Source of the DNA: Clytia hemisphaerica
Lineage: Eukaryota > Cnidaria > Hydrozoa > Leptothecata > Clytiidae
DNA length: 64,000 nt
NCBI GenBank assembly: GCA_902728285.1
Contig: CACVBU010001142.1
Span: forward strand, 1,103,179 to 1,167,178
Direction: 5' to 3'
In this document: positions 1 through 10,700 of the stretch, piece after piece
How the letters are laid out: the number at the start of each line of letters is the position of its first letter
Numbering within the stretch: position 1 is the stretch's first letter
Program-made: the position numbers and the translations under genes
The notes under the pieces: model-generated
What the model was told of the DNA's origin: nothing
The model's database searches: none
The model's input: only the letters and a program-made list of their open reading frames with translations

Positions 1-2
1 GA

Positions 3-452
3 TTACATGCAAACATCAAATTTACCATCGAGGAGGAGACTAACGGTATGCTACCACTTTTGGACGCTAAAGTGACCAAGGCTGATGGTAAATTCCTAAA
101 GAATACGTATTATAAGCCTACTCACCACCATGGGCTGTACACAAATTGGTACAGTTTTGCCGACCAAAAATACAAAATAAATCTGGTGAAAAACTTGTTT
201 TCTCGAGTTTGGAAAATCTGCTCAAACGAAAAGATCTTTGATGCAGACTGTGACGTCATAATAGACAATTTGAAAAAGAATCGCTTTCCGGAGCCTCTTT
301 TACGTGCTATCCATAAAAACTTTGTTGCGAAAATGAAAGTTGACTCTTCTGATTCTGTTGAGGAAACTGCCTTAACTGTCCAGAGAAAATGTGTGAAAAT
401 GTATCTTCCATTTTTCGGAAATGACTGCTCAAATAAAATGAACCAATCTTGA
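3..452 (+). pseudogene. 3' part of a Penelope-like reverse transcriptase, cut by the window edge
   Basis: An open frame runs in from the left edge with no start codon and stops at 452. It reads like the C-terminal part of a Penelope-type reverse transcriptase: a segment like IKFTIEEETNG, then LPLLDAKVTK, YYKPTHHHGLYTNW and a basic KINLVKNLFSRVWKIC stretch, the usual order for the palm-to-thumb region. The segment MYLPFFGN matches the point just before the linker to a GIY-YIG endonuclease, but the frame ends soon after and no GIY-YIG domain follows. This is therefore a 3'-truncated or decayed copy. The upstream RT motifs lie outside the window. The family assignment is from memory of motif order; a related non-LTR RT is the alternative. 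Confidence 0.75.
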
Positions 453-605
453 GAAAAGCTAATAATTAAGTAATCGGAAATGTGCTTATAAAAAGAGAGA
501 TTAGATTTGGCCCTTTTTCTTATAAAAAACACGTTTAGCAACCAAAATTTCATGCCTGAATACAACTTTTCTTTCACTTTACGATATCATGAGCAAACAA
601 ACATT
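453..605. other. short intergenic stretch
   Basis: AT-rich sequence between the reverse transcriptase remnant and the TIR element. Nothing recognisable. Confidence 0.5.
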
Positions 606-2661
606 ATCCCAGCCGGCAAAAAAACGTTTAAAAAACGTTTAAAAAACGTTTTTCACAACGTTTGGAAAACGTTTTTTTCAGGTTGTATTTGTCGCATTTT
701 ACAACGTTTTTTCACAACGTCAAAAAAACGTTTTTCAAACGTTTATAGATTACGTTTTTGCAAGACGTTTAAAAAACGTTGTTTCAACGTTTTCTTCTAG
801 CTACTTGAAGGACGTCTTTTTGGAACGAATTATGGACGTCTCTAGGACGTTTCCGGGAAGTCTTAATTTTATTAATTTCGGTATGGTACGTTTCTGAGAC
901 GACTTAAAAACGTCTTTAAAAGTTATTTTAGATTAGTTTGAACACGTCTCTAAGACGTTCTTTGCCAAAATAACTCCTATTCATTGCACTATTATGATAA
1001 AGACCGTACACACATTTGAATTTTCTTTGAATGCTCTTTTCTATACAATTTTCTGGGTATGAAAATCTACAATCAGTATAAATTAAACGTAATGAAATCA
1101 AAAATTTGATGTTCTTTCTCTTCCGTCCTTCCTTTCTGGCATCTTTGTGATAATCATTCCAAACGTTTCCAGTATGATTTGTTATTCGAAGTGTTAAAAA
1201 CGATATCTTGATTGCGATTTCTTTGGTTTCCTTCACACATTTGCGATCCTGACAAAATAACAGACAAATAGTAAATTTGATGTTTAAAGATTTTTTAGCT
1301 GCGGTTGTGACGTTGAAAACTATTTTTTCTTTCCACGGGAAAAAGAATGCTCCAGAAGGATAAAGAAAAAATTTCTTAAATTTCATGGCCAAACTTTATG
1401 TTTCACGAAATGTATTCTACCAAGGACTTTGCTAAATTATTGTCGTTGAGACAGGGGTGTTTTCAAGTCAAATTTCAGTAGTTTGAAGTACCAAGCTCAC
1501 TCAGTGATGCAGGGGTATTCGCAAGAAATTAGCATAGTTTTGGAAAGATATTATTAAAGTCTTGTTACATTTCACCTACCTTTACTAGCATATTTTCGGT
1601 ACTTTCTGCTGGCGACCACACAAAGTCAGCAGGATAGTCGCAATAAGGAAACCAATAATACACTCCAGCTTGAATCTGAGGGAAAAGAAGCTAAAATAAA
1701 AAGTTTTAACATAAAGTTTACTGAAGATAATGTAATTTTTCCAGGGTTTGCTCTCAAAAATAAATATCATCAGAAATTGAAACCTAAAATAAGCTACACC
1801 GATAAAGCCTCTAAGAATTAACTTAAATATCAAAAGCATTTTCAGTTTAATGTAAACTACTTACATTATCTAGTTGATTTTTGTAAGAGAACCAGCTTCT
1901 TCCAGTCTTCGTGCATGAAACATCCAACTTTTACAGAACCTTTACTTTGTTTAATTTTTGTTTTGAACTACAAGTTATTTCGAATTCGAACGTTTGAACG
2001 TTCGAACGTTCGAAAGCTGTCCAGAAAAGAAGCCATTCCATTGTTAACTCGGCGGACGATGGGGGCGGCGAGTGGATGGGACGGGGAGCGGGTGCGTGGT
2101 TTTTTAATTTGGAAAGGACACCATTTGGAAAGGGCGTGACAGAGAGAATCTACGGGTGGGCGATCTTACGAGGTATTCAAACAGGGAGTGGGCGTTTTAT
2201 TAAAATATATTTAACGCTTAAAGAGAAGTCAATAAAGTAATAGAGAAAAAGATATATAGAATATCTTTCCTATATCTCAGAGCAGGTAGGTAAAGTCTCA
2301 GAAATTTTCTCGGGATAAAAGCTGAGAGTCAATGAGGTTATATTTATATATTGCAAAAATAAATCTTGGGCACTACACTTTCGTCTCAAAAAAACGCTTT
2401 ATAGACGTTTAAAAAACGTTGATCAAAATCACGTTTAAATCAAGTTTAGAAAAAACGTTTATTAAACGTTGTTAGCAAAACCTTTGAAAAACGTTTGGAT
2501 TATAACGTTTCAACAACGTTTTATAAACGTTATGAGATAACGCGTTTTCTCTACAACGTTGAAAAAACGTTTTTAAAACGTTTTTTGGCAACGCGTTTTT
2601 TCACAACGTAATTTAAACCTAAAAAAAACGTTTTGAAAACGTTGTGTGCCGGCTGGGATAT
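606..2661. mobile_element. 2-kb TIR element with ACGTTT-rich subterminal arrays, no transposase
   Basis: The ends form an inverted repeat: TATCCCAGCCGGCA at the left matches the reverse complement of the right end (TGCCGGCTGGGATA). Inside each end lies a dense array of A-runs joined to CGTT or ACGTTT (about 618-800 and 2385-2645), so the ends could pair over about 200 bp with imperfections. The middle has no frame I recognise, so it is most likely non-autonomous. It also holds a short near-palindrome of TTCGAACGTT units at 1985-2014 and a GC-rich patch at 2050-2110. The target duplication is unclear; a 2-bp AT is possible. Superfamily not assigned. Confidence 0.6.
1985..2014. repeat. near-perfect palindrome of GAACGTTC units
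   Basis: A 30-bp segment made of TTCGAACGTT units that reads almost identically on both strands, with one base off. It lies inside the TIR element and may be a protein-binding or cruciform site; no function can be read from it. Confidence 0.5.
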
Positions 2662-2699
2662 AACGTCAAAAAATGGAGTAATTTGGTTTAGAACATTAA

Positions 2700-3085
2700 T
2701 CTATGCTTATAAATAGTGATTCTTATAGATAAAAATGCGTTTTTTGAGCCAAAAATTTTGTGAAAATCTGCTTCAGCCATACTAACCATACTTTACCCAT
2801 GATAACACTCTGCTTACATGCAAAAAAATATAAAAAATTAATGATACAATTTTTCACAAAATCCAAAGAACCCTTTTTTTAGCCGTTTTTTGGCTGAAAT
2901 TTACCCAAAAAAAATTTTTCCGGAAAATCGGGCTCCATCACATTTTGGCCACCACCATTTTACACCTTTGTACCAAAAATCAAAAGATTCCTATGATTCA
3001 ATCCTGAGAAAAGTTGGTAACAGACGAACGGACGAACGAACGGACGAACAAAGGTTAATTTATAGGACCTCCAGGTAGGTCCAAA
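2700..3085 (+). repeat. fragment of a dispersed repeat, ends in GACGAACG run
   Basis: Text such as CGGAAAATCGGGCTCC, CACATTTTGG and a run of GGACGAACG units, followed by GGTTAATTTATAGGACC and AGGTAGGTCC, recurs at 48.4-49.92 kb and, in reverse orientation, at about 14.79-14.87 kb. This is one copy of that family with its GACGAACG-rich terminus intact. The palindromic GGACC-type end suggests a defined element boundary. Confidence 0.6.
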
Positions 3086-4348
3086 AATGTAAGATATACC
3101 ATCGAATAGAGTCTAAAATTTTGAACGAGAAAATGTACAGCAACTTGCTTCTTACTTCAAAATACTAACGCAATTACGGCGTTTCAAAGCTTTTAAAATT
3201 ACGGTAAAATGCGAAACTTGGAATTTACGTCAAAATCAGTACTTAACGTCAAAAAAGTCTAAAAACTGCAAATGCAGGTCTCAATTTATCGACTCCACGA
3301 AAATCGAAATCTAATGGGCACCTTGACTTTGATATATTTTGAAAGCTGATGCATCAGCGCACTTTTCTATACCCCTTTTATCGACTTATCTGCAACCTAG
3401 CGGTCAGCAGTAAAGAAATTGTAAAAAAATCGAAGAAAAACCACTTCTCAAAACTTCTTAAATCCTCAAAATGATCGGTTTATCGTCGTTATATTTTGCT
3501 GAATTCGGTTTTTTATTCAAGGATACGATGTAAAGTATCAGTCCGACTAATCAAAAGTCTTCCAAAGCGTGTTTGTGACTTGTTACTGATTTACTTGATT
3601 TACATCAGACCTGCATTCTGTGACGCACCTACATTCTGTGGGCCAGGGACTGAATATGTATAATAAATGTTGACGATTGATTTTAACTGTTTTTAATGTT
3701 TTTATATCTATTTACTTTAATTTTAGACCTGAAGATGGATAATAATCCGAAATAGATTGTCAAAAAATAAAATAAGAAATTGTTGGTACAAATCTCATCA
3801 CAAAAAATAATAATTTAAGAAATTGTGAATTATGACGTCATAATTTGATGACGTCATAAATCGTAAAATCGGACAAATGATGCATCTTGCTAATAGCTAA
3901 CTTTTTCAAACAAAAATAAATTAAAAAAAATATTGACGTCAGCAAAAATCAGCAAAAATCAGCAAAAATCGATTTTTCGCAAAATTTGCTGACGTCATCA
4001 TTTTTTTCGAAAAAAATGTTGAGTTCTTCAATACAAATAAAGAGGAAAATGAAAAAGGATTTTATATTTAGTTGATTTAGTTTAGATTTTCTGATCAATC
4101 TAAAAATCGATGTTTCTATATTGAAAAAAAACCTCAGTCACCTTTAACGCACCCACTCGCTGACAACAATTGACGTTTTTCTAATAGCTAAATCGAATTT
4201 GTGACCGACCCTTAACATATGCCATAGCGGATATAAACAATTATCGTTCCAGCTTAAAAAAATTCTAGAGCCTATGCTAATGAACATATCTAATAAGGCC
4301 CCCACTTTGTTGCACCCACTTTTGGACGCGTGCCATATAAGTTACACG
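3086..4348. other. intergenic, with CRE-like palindromes
   Basis: No coding frame recognised. The only clear structure is a cluster of TGACGTCA palindromes (3833-3840, 3848-3855, 3934-3941, 3990-3997). The last two bracket a hairpin whose left arm carries three AGCAAAAATC repeats. Confidence 0.5.
3833..3997. repeat. four TGACGTCA palindromes, two forming hairpin ends
   Basis: TGACGTCA is identical to the cAMP-response-element core. The first two copies are 7 bp apart. The last two sit in inverted arms (TGACGTCAGCAAAAATC against its complement near 3990). Similar GATGACGTCATC palindromes occur at about 15.11 and 15.27 kb in repeat DNA, so this is more likely part of a mobile repeat than a promoter. 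Confidence 0.5.
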
Positions 4349-4460
4349 ATGAGATCATCCTTCGATCCATCGATCCATTGGTCCAATGATTCGTCGATCT
4401 GTTGATCTGTTGATTTGATCCATCGATCCGTTGATCCTTTGATCAATCGATCCCGCAGAT
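4349..4460. repeat. degenerate 8-bp GATCCRTY repeats
   Basis: About a dozen eroded copies of the same 8-bp unit that forms the large array at 4758-5215, separated from it by about 300 bp of unique sequence. It is probably an older or split part of the same minisatellite. Confidence 0.6.
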
Positions 4461-4757
4461 CTATAAAGGCCGAAGGGCTGGATATGCAACTTTAAGCTTT
4501 CTCCAGCAAAAAAAAAGTGAAGCACAAATTTGACTTTTAAATTTCGTGCGTGCCGGTGGATAGGATCTAGTATTTTAATTGTTTTCGGAGCACGACATCA
4601 AAAAAAGTGGTCGGCAAACGCTATTTCGCATCCTTCAAACCGGTGAAATTGCATATTTTAGTCACGTGACTTTGGTAGAAAATCCTTCCAAACCTAGCTT
4701 CACTTTTCAATAAAAGTAGTCATTTATCTAGCCCCCTTCAGGGGCTTTTCAGATCTG

Positions 4758-5215
4758 TGGTCGATCCGTCGATCCATTGATCCATTGATCCATTGATCCG
4801 TTGATCCATCGATCCATTGATCCGTCGATCCATTGATCCGTCGATCCATTGATCCGTCGATCCATTGATCTGTCGATCCTTGATCCGTTGATCCGTTGAT
4901 CTATTGATCCGTTGATCCGTCGATCCTTGATCCATTGATCCATTGATCCATTGATCCATTGATCCGTTGATCCATCGATCCGTTGATCTGTCGATCCATT
5001 GATCCATCGATCCGTCGATCCATTGATCCGTTGATCCGTTGATCCATCGATCCATTGATCCGTCGATCCTTGATCCGTTGATCCGTTGATCCATTGATCC
5101 ATTGATCCGTCGATCCATCGATCCTTTGATCCGTCGATCCGTCGATCCTTTGATCCATCGATCCGTCAATCTATCGAACGATTTAACGATCCATTGATCC
5201 GTCGATCCAGCGAAG
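4758..5215. repeat. 8-bp minisatellite GATCCRTY, about 57 units
   Basis: Continuous 8-bp units GATCCATT, GATCCGTT, GATCCGTC and GATCCATC, with occasional 7-bp slips (CCTTGATC). Because 8 is not a multiple of 3, all frames read as a low-complexity 24-bp cycle (DQWINGST-like on the minus strand), which leaves long open frames that are not genes. GATC occurs at every unit. Confidence 0.9.
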
Positions 5216-6453
5216 TTTAATGTTATGTTAAAACGGATAGAAACAGATGCAAGGGTAACTGAATGCAGCTTGATGACGTCAGTTGTGCTTCTTACACGGG
5301 TGATTAGCCAGGCTCTTGGACTTTACAACCTAATGATTGTATGACGTGTACTTTTTAGCTTGCTGTACGGAAACTTGTATTGGTAACAGCCATGCAGATA
5401 AAAACTCAGCGCAGGGCTGATCATCTGCTTTCAGGGAATTTCATTACATAATCTTTCCGCGCTTAATTATTGGAGGTATAATGGTGTCGTCTTTAAAAAA
5501 TGGTCTATTAAAAAAACAGTATAGAGCAAATCTGGAGTCCCGCAATGGGAAAGGATGGTGTATAGAAATATTTTAGAAATATACTTTAAACTTGCCGACC
5601 AAAAATTTTCTTATCATTCTATCCTAGCATAGAAAATTTTTTTGGTCTAAAAATCAAAAAGAAACTGAAAATTTCAAAAATCAACAAAATACTTTTTTTT
5701 TTTCTGACCGACCAACCCTCCTACAAAATCTAGTGTCGGGTTACGACAAACCAACATTTTTTACTAAAGATTATATCTAAATTTAATGTTTTTAGGGAAT
5801 ACATTACCTACAACAACAACAGTTACCAGTAAGTTGCGTTTAAAGTGGCCTTTTTTTTTAATAATACAACCCTGCCAGGACAGTCCGGTGCTTGAACTGC
5901 CAGTGTCAGGTGCTGAATTTTCTAAATTTTCGAAAAAACCCAACAATCGGCACCTGACACCGCCTTCGGGGCGTTGGGCGGTTCTCCGCCCTGTATTTTC
6001 TCTGTCACTTTTATCCACGTGACTGCGTTGAGTTTGGTGATCACCTGCTTATGCCTCGTAGTAAAAAGTGCCTAATGGTGCCGTTTTAGTTATACATTAA
6101 TTTAGGTTACGTAAGTGTAACCACGAATAATCTGGAAATCATGAACCGCGCTCGTTTTTCAACCCCTCAAATTTATTTTTCTGCGACACAAGCAAATTGT
6201 CACAAGCAATCAATCTGAACTGAACTACCCTGTATTTATTTATTATATTATTGCCAATTTTTATCGTACTTATTGAGTCGTTGGATTGGACTGAATATAT
6301 ATTGGAAAACCCTTTTCTGCAAACTGGGCAACAGCCAGGTGCTTTTCAGCGGTGCTGAGCCTGAGCACCCGACAATTTAACACCCAACTGTCGGGTTGCA
6401 AAATTTCTAAATTTCAGCACCCCACTGTCGGGTACGTCGGCAGGGTCGTGCTA
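5216..6453. other. intergenic with short MITE-like debris
   Basis: No gene recognised. At 5880-5965 and 6340-6440 there are short inverted copies of CACCTGACA/TGTCAGGTG and ACTGTCGGGT with AAATTTCTAAATTT between them, which look like scraps of one small palindromic element. Confidence 0.4.
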
Positions 6454-7141
6454 TAGTAGGGGGAAATTTGTAAAATCTCGATTTTTTTAGTCAAAGCACT
6501 TGTTATACATTTTTGGAAAGCTAAGGGGTAGGGGAATCAAAATAACTTGGGTGCCAATTTTGTTTCGGACACTTTGGTGTGATTTTCGGACAAATACGAC
6601 GGTCTCGGGCAAAATCATAGGGTGAAAAATTAGTGAAAATTTTAGCTTGAGAAAACGGAGACCTGTTGTATATTTTTGGAAAGCTCTCAAAAAATTAAGA
6701 TTAGTGATATATTGCGAGTATAGGTGATTTCAGTACCTAACTCGAGATATTGAGCTTCCGAAAGCGCAAAAACTGGACAAAATAGCTGTTTCTGGCTGAA
6801 AAACACTGAAAAACACTGTTTTTAAGGATTAATATCTCGAGGTAGGTAAAGAAATCACCTATACTCGCAATATATCACTAATCTTAATTTTTTGAGAGCT
6901 TTCCAAAAATATATAACAGGTCTCCGTTTTCTCAAGCTGAAATTTTCATTAATTTTTCACCCTATGATTTTTGCCCGAGACCGTCGTATTTGTCCAAAAA
7001 TCACACCAAAGTGTCCGCAACAAAATTGGCACCCAAGTTATTTTGATTCCCCTACCCCTTAGCTTTCCAAAAATGTATAACAAGTGCTTTGACTAAAAAA
7101 ATCGAGCGACCTCAAAAAAACGAACAAATTTCCCCCTACTA
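6454..7141. mobile_element. foldback element, near-perfect 0.3-kb inverted arms
   Basis: The sequence from TAGTAGGGGGAAATTTG rightward to about 6757 is repeated as its reverse complement from about 6826 to 7141, leaving a loop of about 70 bp. Arms agree over about 300 bp with scattered differences. CTA flanks both ends (6451-6453 and 7142-7144), a possible 3-bp target duplication. No coding capacity. The structure is a foldback or long-TIR MITE; a 3-bp duplication would suit a PIF/Harbinger-type origin, but that is inference. Confidence 0.8.
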
Positions 7142-7522
7142 CTAATACTATGCACTGAGAAAGGGATAATCAAACAATTTCTTATATTTTACCTCTTTAT
7201 TTTTCAACATTTTGAATCTAGTTGCTATTAAAACCTGATGATATTTTCATATTTCACCTTCAGCTACTTACAGACCAAGAATATGTCTAACCAATTCTGG
7301 CTCATGTAAGTTAAATCTCTAGGTCATTCTTTATTGAGACAGACAGTTTGAAATGGAGACCAAAAGCAACTTGTGTAAAATTACTGGGGGACAAAAACTA
7401 ACTTTCAACTTTCTATCAGTAATCAAGGAACTAAAGATTGCCATGAAACTACTTTGTTACCCTAATTTATTTTTCTTATTGCTTATACTGATTGAATGAT
7501 AGTATATTGCTTTCTATTCTAG
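7142..7522. other. region upstream of the first HECT mini-exon
   Basis: The true 5' end of the HECT gene was not found. A possible small exon at about 7275-7303 (ACAG before, GTAAGT after, containing an ATG) ends in phase 2 and so does not join the phase-1 exons downstream. It may be untranslated or chance. Confidence 0.3.
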
Positions 7523-7750
7523 CAACCTTCACTCCATTGGGCCTACCACCAATGGTGGCAAGAACTTTAGGTAATATTACCCCATTCTCATTTTATACTT
7601 TGCAGGGATTTAAAAAAATGAAAACAGCAAAAAATCAAATACAATTTTAAAGCATAATGCTTCCTCCGAATTAAAATTATTTCAATTTTCTGTTGATAGC
7701 TCATCCACTGCCCAGACCACCACCTCATCAAGTTGGCTTACCCTCCAACA
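7523..7750 (+). CDS. two Pro/Thr-rich mini-exons of the HECT gene
   Basis: Exons 7523-7570 (48 bp) and 7700-7750 (51 bp), each preceded by a pyrimidine-rich stretch ending in TAG and followed by GTAATA or GTAAGT. In phase 1 they read TFTPLGLPPMVARTL and AHPLPRPPPHQVGLPSN. The second shares QVGLPS with the repeated exons downstream, which suggests it is their diverged ancestor or sibling. Both are open in another phase as well, so support is from context and phase agreement. Confidence 0.55.
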
Positions 7751-10700
7751 GTAAGTAAACAACCTTTTACAGTAACTTTAAAATTATAAATTTTAAAATT
7801 ACTATTGTACTTATTCTTTTTTTATGGTTCAGTGACTTGATCTAGAAAGTTAGAAAAATAACTAGAAAGCACATATAGAAGACTCCTCAGAAGAGTCAAA
7901 AACCTTGGCGTGACCACTCTAGAAAAAATACCATTTATGAAACCAAAGCGAGTCCAATTTGGTGGACACTGCCTTCGCACATCCTCTGAAGTTATATCTT
8001 CATTAGTACTCTGGAAAACCAAGGTTTGTGAAACAGCAGTCAAGAAAATTTACATTTTAGTGATCAGGGCTGCAAATAAGAAGTTCAAGTCTTTCACTCA
8101 TCCAAAAGGGTTAAATACCAAATTTAAATATTTTAGGGGTTGAATTCTTTTAAAAGAACGTCATCATATATTCATTAAAGCTTGTTTTTTTCGGTAAACA
8201 TTTTTGAGTAGTTAAGATTCTATAGGTTGAATTTTGAATGTCAATCATGTTATTTTAGTTGTTCTTTGTTTGTTATTGGTTTTAATAATCAGGTAGGGCC
8301 ATAAAAGTATCACTTGTTTCAATGTGTTAAAATGTAAGAAAGTGGTGCTTAACCTCCATTAGTATATCTAGTAAGTAAATAACCCTTTTTACATAAGTAA
8401 ATTGTCTGTTATCTTTTTGAATGTGTTCAACTGTAAGCAATGGTGCAAAAGTTTTCTAAAAATAAAGTATAAAATGTCTAACTTTTCTTTTTTAGTAACA
8501 CAAACACAGAGAGAGCAAACTCGACAAGTTGGCTTGCCCTCCATTAGTACATCTAGTAAGTAAACAACCTTTTACATAATTAACTTGCCCATTATCATTG
8601 TGAATGCGATCAGCACTGTAAGAATTTGGTGCTTCATATAATCTAAAAATTAAGTATAAAATGCTCAATTTTCCTCTTTTTACTTCAGCAACACAAACAC
8701 ACAGAGAACAAACTCGACAAGTTGGCTTGCCCTCCATTAGTACATCTAGTAAGTAAAAACCTTTTACATAATTAACTTTCTCATTATCATTGTGAATGCG
8801 ATCAGCACTGTAAGAATTCGGTGCTGCATATAATCTAAAAATGAAGTATAAAATGCTCAACTTTCCTCATTTTAGCAACTCAAACACAGAGAGAACAAAC
8901 TCGGCAAGTTGGCTTGCCCTCCATTAGTACATCTAGTAAGTAAACAACCTTTTAAATAATTAACTTGCCCATTATCATTGTGAATGCGATCAGCACTGTA
9001 AGAATTTGGTGCTTGATATAAAGTATAAAATCTCAACTTTCCTCTTTTTACTTTAGCAACACAAACACACAGAGAACAAACTCGACAAGTTGGCTTGCCC
9101 TCCATTAGTACATCTAGTAAGTAAACAACCTTTTACATAATTAACTTTCCCATCATCATTGTGAATGCGATCAGCACTGTAAGAATTTGGTGCTTCATAT
9201 AATCTAAAAATAAAGTATAAAATGCTCAATTTTCCTCTTTTTACTTTAGCAACACAAACACACAGAGAACAAACTCGACAAGTTGGCTTGCCCTCCATTA
9301 GTACATCTAGTAAGTAAACAACCTTTTACATAATTAACTTTCCCATTATCATTGTGAATGCGATCAGCACTGTAAGAATTTGGTGCTTCATATAATCTAA
9401 AAATAAAGTTTAAAATGTTCAACTTTCCTCTCTTTAGCACCACAAACACAGAGAGAACAAACTCGACAAGTTGGCTTGCCCTCCATTACTACATCTAGTA
9501 AGTAAACAACCTTTTACATAATTAACTTGCCCATTATCATTGTGAATGCGATCAGCACTGTAAGAATTTGGTGCTTCATATAATCTAAAAATTAAGTATA
9601 AAATGCTCAATTTTCCTCTTTTTACTTTAGTAACACAAACACACAGAGAACAAACTCGACAAGTTGGTTTGCCCTCCATTAGTACATCTAGTAAGTAAAA
9701 ACCTTTTACATAATTAACTTTCTCATTATCATTGTGAATGCGATCAGCACTGTAAGAATTCGGTGCTGCATATAATCTAAAAATAAAGTATAAAATGCTC
9801 AATTTTCCTCTTTTTACTTTAGCAACACAAACACACAGAGAACAAACTCGACAAGTTGGATTGCCCTCCATTAGTACATCTAGTAAGTAAACAACCTTTT
9901 ACATAATTAACTTTCCCATTATCATTGTGAATGCGATCAGCACTGTAAGAATTTGGTGCTTCATATAATCTAAAAATAAAGTTTAAAATGTTCAACTTTT
10001 CTCTCTTTAGCACCACAAACACAGAGAGAACAAACTCGACAAGTTGGCTTGCCCTCCATTAGTACATCTAGTAAGTAAACAACCTTTTACATAATTAACT
10101 TGCCCATTATCATTGTGAATGCGATCAACAATGTTTGAAAAGGATACACAAAATATCAAATATTTCTCTTCTAGCTTTTGCAAACCCCAACGTTGGTATG
10201 TCGACATATCAGTCTGGAACATCAGTATATACTTCTACGAGTAAGTTGGTTAACTTTTCTTGTGCATTTAATTACATCTTTCTATGGACAAATCCATAGC
10301 AATAGAACAATGCCATAGTGTGATTTTTTTTTCAGAAAATAGGAAAAGAGGGGGGGGGGCAAAATGGTTTTCAAAAATCTAAGGGGGTAATCAAAAGGGG
10401 GGGGGAGAAAAAATGGCCCCAAAAAGTCTATGGGGGGAGAAAAAATGGCCCCAAAAAGTCTATGGGGGGAGAAAAATCTGGGGGCATTATTTTTTCTACT
10501 GTGGAAAAATATTTTTTCTCTGTAGCTAACTTTGTCTAACCTAACATCTAAAAAATATATATGCTTGAATTTTATACTCAATGTGAGTTTCAGAAAAGAA
10601 GAGGATTAACACAAGTGTTTAATATTACAAGATAACGTGAATAGAAGCATCAAGAGCAAAAATTGAAAAAGAAAATTTCTAGGGGGGGATTTTTTTTCAA

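Noticed and set aside
928-1392. 154-codon minus-strand frame
   Set aside because: Inside the TIR element, no recognisable domain, composition typical of AT-rich chance frames.
4738-5169. Three overlapping minus-strand frames rich in DQWINGST
   Set aside because: Produced by the 8-bp minisatellite, which is open in every frame; no start context, domain or splice support.
8496-10070. CRISPR-like regular spacing
   Set aside because: Repeats are exons with splice sites, the spacers are themselves repeated, and the DNA is eukaryotic.
8492-10222. Minus-strand open frames with repeated SADRIHNDNGKVNYVKG
   Set aside because: They are shadows of the plus-strand exon array. They span exon and intron alike, while all splice signals and the phase logic are on the plus strand.
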